Positions 61,766 to 64,000 of a stretch of DNA of 64,000 nt are shown one piece after another. The notes below the pieces were generated by a model that made no database searches, was not told the DNA's origin, and worked only from the letters and a program-made list of their open reading frames with translations. The stretch comes from Natronorubrum thiooxidans (GTDB lineage Archaea; Halobacteriota; Halobacteria; Halobacteriales; Natrialbaceae), in assembly GCF_900156475.1 (NCBI RefSeq), contig NZ_FTNR01000003.1, positions 62,001-126,000 on the forward strand, in the 5' to 3' direction. The translations under genes and the position numbers were made by a program. Position 1 is the stretch's first letter. Each line of letters opens with the position of its first letter.

Positions 61766-61830
61766 GAGCACTGTTATTATAACCCCCCCTCGTGTACACT
61801 ACAGCAAACGAGACGATCACAGAGGCTTAT

Positions 61831-63150
61831 ATGACCGAGGATTTCTACGATCTCCTGGAGATTTCGTCCGATGCATCTCAAGACGAAATCAAAGACGCCT
61901 ACCGTGAACAGGTCCGCGTATATCATCCCGACCACAACGACGACGACCGGGCTCGAGCCCAGTTTACGGCCGTCAAGAAGGCATACGATATCCTCGGCGA
62001 TCCCGTCGAACGGAAGGCCTACGACCGCATGGGCCACAGGGATTACGTCGCCAAGCGAACCAGCGGTCTCCCCTCACCGGACGTCTGGCAGGATACCGAC
62101 AAATCGAAATCGACGGAGACGACAGAATCGGACGACTCACCGTCGAACGAGACGAGTTCCGGAACGACGTTTACCTACTCCTCGACTGCGTCCAGTTCCT
62201 CGAGTGCTGACGAATCGACGACGTCGAAGACATCGACGACGGCCTCCGCGGCAGGGGCGACGACGGGTGGATCGACATCGACGACTGCGGATGCCTCGAG
62301 TACCACAACTGGAACGACGACCAGCAGCGGCACGTCCGGGTCCGGTACGGCAACCGGAACTGGTTCCACGACGACCGACACCCATACCACCAGTTCGACC
62401 ACCAATACCGCGAATAGCCAAACGAGGGGGTCCACGGCCGAGTCCGACACGCAGACGGGGTCCAGCGGTATCGCCGACAACCCGGTCTCCCGGTGGTGGC
62501 GACGACAGAACTTCTCGTTGCCGCTGATCTGGCTGTCGGTCTGTCTCTACGTCGTTGGACTCGCCCACTTCGCGCTCGAAAACGAGGCCGGACTCGAGGC
62601 GCTCTCGACTGAGCTACAGGCGATCGGTGCCGATCCCGAGCGGATCTGGAAGACGCTCTCGAGCAGCCGTCATGGCATCGATTCGACCGTCGAGTTTTTG
62701 CTAGCCGTCGAGTTCGTCACGCCGCCGCTCGAGCCGCTCCAGTGGTATGGTGCGTTGGCTGGTGCAGTCGGCGTGACGCTCGTCGTCCTGCTCGGTGCCC
62801 GCCTCGTCCGCGACCAGGAGACGTGGGGTGCAGTGTCGATCGACGAAACGATCGTCGTCGCCCTCGCGGTGGCCGTGACGACTGTCCTCGTTGGCGGGCC
62901 GTTACTGGCCGGTGCGGTCCTCATGCCCGTCCTGTTCGGCGTGATCGTTCGCCACACACGGCGCGGGCCGGGCTGGACGCCGTCGTATCTGTACGTGCTC
63001 CCCGTGTTGGCACCGGCCGTCGGCTTTGGGCTCGCGGCTGCCGGATACGCGACGCTTGCGATCGATCTCCTCGTGTTCGTGGTGCTCCCGATCATCGGCG
63101 CGCTGGGACTGCCGCTGCGGGCGACGATCAGAAAGCGGTTCGGGCGGTGA
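61831..63150 (+). CDS. Membrane-anchored J-domain protein
   Basis: 439 residues from ATG 61831 (MTEDFYDLLEISSDASQDEI). Residues 1-68 are a J domain with HPD at 33-35 (VYHPDHNDDDRARAQF) and DILGDPVERKAYDRMG. Residues 90-215 are a long Ser/Thr-rich linker (repeated SST, TTT blocks) like a surface spacer. The rest has about six hydrophobic helices from residue 225 on. A J domain should stimulate DnaK/Hsp70 and the Thr/Ser linker could be flexible or glycosylated. It lacks the zinc and C-terminal domains of true DnaJ. The helices and linker suggest an Hsp70 recruiting factor at the membrane. Confidence 0.85.
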   Translation: MTEDFYDLLEISSDASQDEIKDAYREQVRVYHPDHNDDDRARAQFTAVKKAYDILGDPVERKAYDRMGHRDYVAKRTSGLPSPDVWQDTDKSKSTETTESDDSPSNETSSGTTFTYSSTASSSSSADESTTSKTSTTASAAGATTGGSTSTTADASSTTTGTTTSSGTSGSGTATGTGSTTTDTHTTSSTTNTANSQTRGSTAESDTQTGSSGIADNPVSRWWRRQNFSLPLIWLSVCLYVVGLAHFALENEAGLEALSTELQAIGADPERIWKTLSSSRHGIDSTVEFLLAVEFVTPPLEPLQWYGALAGAVGVTLVVLLGARLVRDQETWGAVSIDETIVVALAVAVTTVLVGGPLLAGAVLMPVLFGVIVRHTRRGPGWTPSYLYVLPVLAPAVGFGLAAAGYATLAIDLLVFVVLPIIGALGLPLRATIRKRFGR

Positions 63151-63233
63151 GACTCGGTCCCGCCGGTGACCGATTCCGAACGCGTCTCGAGGGCGGCGAA
63201 AACACCTTGTCGGCAGGACCATACTGATCGATA

Positions 63234-63887
63234 ATGAGCGTTATCGCCGAGTATACAGTCTCGAATCCGATACTGGCGGACACGCGACGGGCGGTTCCAG
63301 GGGTCACACTCGAGGTCGAAGACGAACAGCCGGTCCCCGGAACCAACTCGCGGCTGATCATCTGGGCGAGGGGGACAGAGACCGACCTCAAGCGGTTCTT
63401 TCGGGAACTTCCGGACGATCCCACGATTACGTCGTTCGAACTCCTCTCGACGCTTCCCGAGCGACGGCTCTTCCGTGTTACACTATCTCTCGAAGGCGAG
63501 CGAGGCCTGACGTACGTTGATGCGATCGAACACGGCATTACGTTTCTCGATATCGAAGCGAGCGGCGACGAGATGCGATACCGTGCGCAGATTCCGAACC
63601 GCCGTGCACTGGTTGACTACCGCGAACAGTGTCAAGAACGTGGCCTCTCGTTCGACCTGCGGCGACTCTACCGAAGCGACGCGGATCCGGCCGGGAGATA
63701 CGGCCTCACTGCCCGCCAACAAGACGCACTCTGTCGGGCCCTAGAAGCGGGCTATTTCGACGTGCCACGCGAGACCTCGACCGAAGAACTGGCCGACGAG
63801 TTCGATATCTCGAGTCAAGCCTTCTCCGCGCTCCTTCGGCGTGGCCACGACGCGCTGTTGCGAAACACGATCGCCGAGGGCGGATGA
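63234..63887 (+). CDS. HTH_10 (bacterio-opsin activator-type) regulator
   Basis: 217 residues. The N-terminal 155 residues form a beta-rich sensor-like domain (VEDEQPVPGTNSRLIIWARG; VTLSLEGERGLTYVDAIEHG), as in haloarchaeal Bat-family proteins. C-terminal GLTARQQDALCRALEAGYFD, then ELADEFDISSQAFSALLRRG is the HTH_10 DNA-binding domain, about 165-215. It is much smaller than the Bat protein at 36516. Such proteins control local operons; target unknown. Starts after a weak TATA-like region. Confidence 0.87.
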   Translation: MSVIAEYTVSNPILADTRRAVPGVTLEVEDEQPVPGTNSRLIIWARGTETDLKRFFRELPDDPTITSFELLSTLPERRLFRVTLSLEGERGLTYVDAIEHGITFLDIEASGDEMRYRAQIPNRRALVDYREQCQERGLSFDLRRLYRSDADPAGRYGLTARQQDALCRALEAGYFDVPRETSTEELADEFDISSQAFSALLRRGHDALLRNTIAEGG

Positions 63888-63953
63888 ACTTAAAACGTTG
63901 GCCAGCAAACCCGGGCGAACTCCTGTCCATACTGCATTCGTCCTCATAGATCG

Positions 63954-64000
63954 ATGGCTACGAAACAAGACCATGCAGCGACGGCGGGGAAACAGGGGGA
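63954..64000 (+). CDS. Possible start of a further gene, cut by the window edge
   Basis: An ATG at 63954 begins MATKQDHAATAGKQG and stays open to the last base. A TATA-like CTTAAAACG lies at 63888-63896. Too little is left to assign a function, and the frame may not be used. Confidence 0.3.
   Translation, partial: MATKQDHAATAGKQG

Noticed and set aside
60398-61771. A 457-codon minus-strand frame opposite dinB
   Set aside because: dinB has all family motifs on the plus strand; the minus frame has no recognisable domain.
62100-62470. Dense ACG/TCG repeats as a possible minisatellite
   Set aside because: They encode the Ser/Thr-rich linker of the J-domain protein and are not regular in unit length.
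1-64000. CRISPR arrays, rRNA genes, complete insertion sequences or replication origins
   Set aside because: No regularly spaced repeats, no rRNA-like sequence, no intact transposase and no orc1/cdc6 gene with flanking origin repeats were seen on reading through the window.

Overview
The window is a stretch of chromosome from a halophilic archaeon (class Halobacteria, Natrinema/Haloterrigena-like in flavour; genus not determinable here). The signs are high GC, strongly acidic proteins, TTTAAG/TTTAT-type archaeal promoter boxes close to start codons, ATGA/GTGA start-stop overlaps, an intron in elongator tRNA-Met, a haloarchaeal gas-vesicle locus, trpDFEG gene order, bacterio-opsin-activator-type regulators and many tiny CxxC zinc proteins. 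No CRISPR array, rRNA gene or intact insertion sequence was found.

Layout. 1-3100: start of a fumarylacetoacetase-like gene, tRNA-Glu, and a tungstate-type ABC operon with a ModE-like regulator in which the binding-protein gene tupA is reduced to a remnant. 3435-3791: CHY zinc-finger protein. 3860-10677: a gas-vesicle island in two divergent arms, gvpA-N-O leftward and gvpF-G-H-(I-like)-J-K-L-M rightward. No gvpC, gvpD or gvpE is visible, and an unrecognised 303-residue protein sits at the GvpI position. 11306-18955: an oxidoreductase, fatty-acid type enzymes (acyl-CoA dehydrogenase, thiolase, two MaoC-type proteins), MsrA and small proteins. 19032-22161: a tiny cysteine protein with palindromic promoter sites, a tandem UspA protein and a 14-helix MFS exporter. 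22735-26988: tRNA-Val and the overlapping trpDFEG operon.

27743-32605: class II ribonucleotide reductase and a BCCT osmolyte transporter. 33004-36397: small zinc protein, VTT membrane protein, conserved haloarchaeal proteins, intron-containing tRNA-Met and a HalOD1 protein. 36516-41296: a 1049-residue PAS/GAF/HTH sensor-regulator, a cupin and a zinc alcohol dehydrogenase. 41331-49458: CTAG-type orphan methyltransferase, membrane proteins, FMN reductase, MutY and a DHH/OB-fold nuclease-like protein. 49550-54927: malic enzyme-phosphotransacetylase fusion, JAMM desampylase-like protease, RibL FAD synthase, and a Tat lipoprotein beta-propeller. 55094-63887: IlvD, MobA, YqeC-like, beta-RFAP synthase-like GHMP protein, TFS, DNA polymerase IV, a membrane-anchored J-domain protein and a second HTH_10 regulator. 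The right edge cuts into a possible further gene.

Most of the window is ordinary core genome. The parts that deserve attention are the reduced gas-vesicle locus (zinc-motif GvpO, I-like protein, intergenic direct repeat), the decayed tupA, the AT-rich tracts near tRNA-Val and upstream of nrdJ, and several small proteins of under 60 residues that automatic gene finders easily miss.
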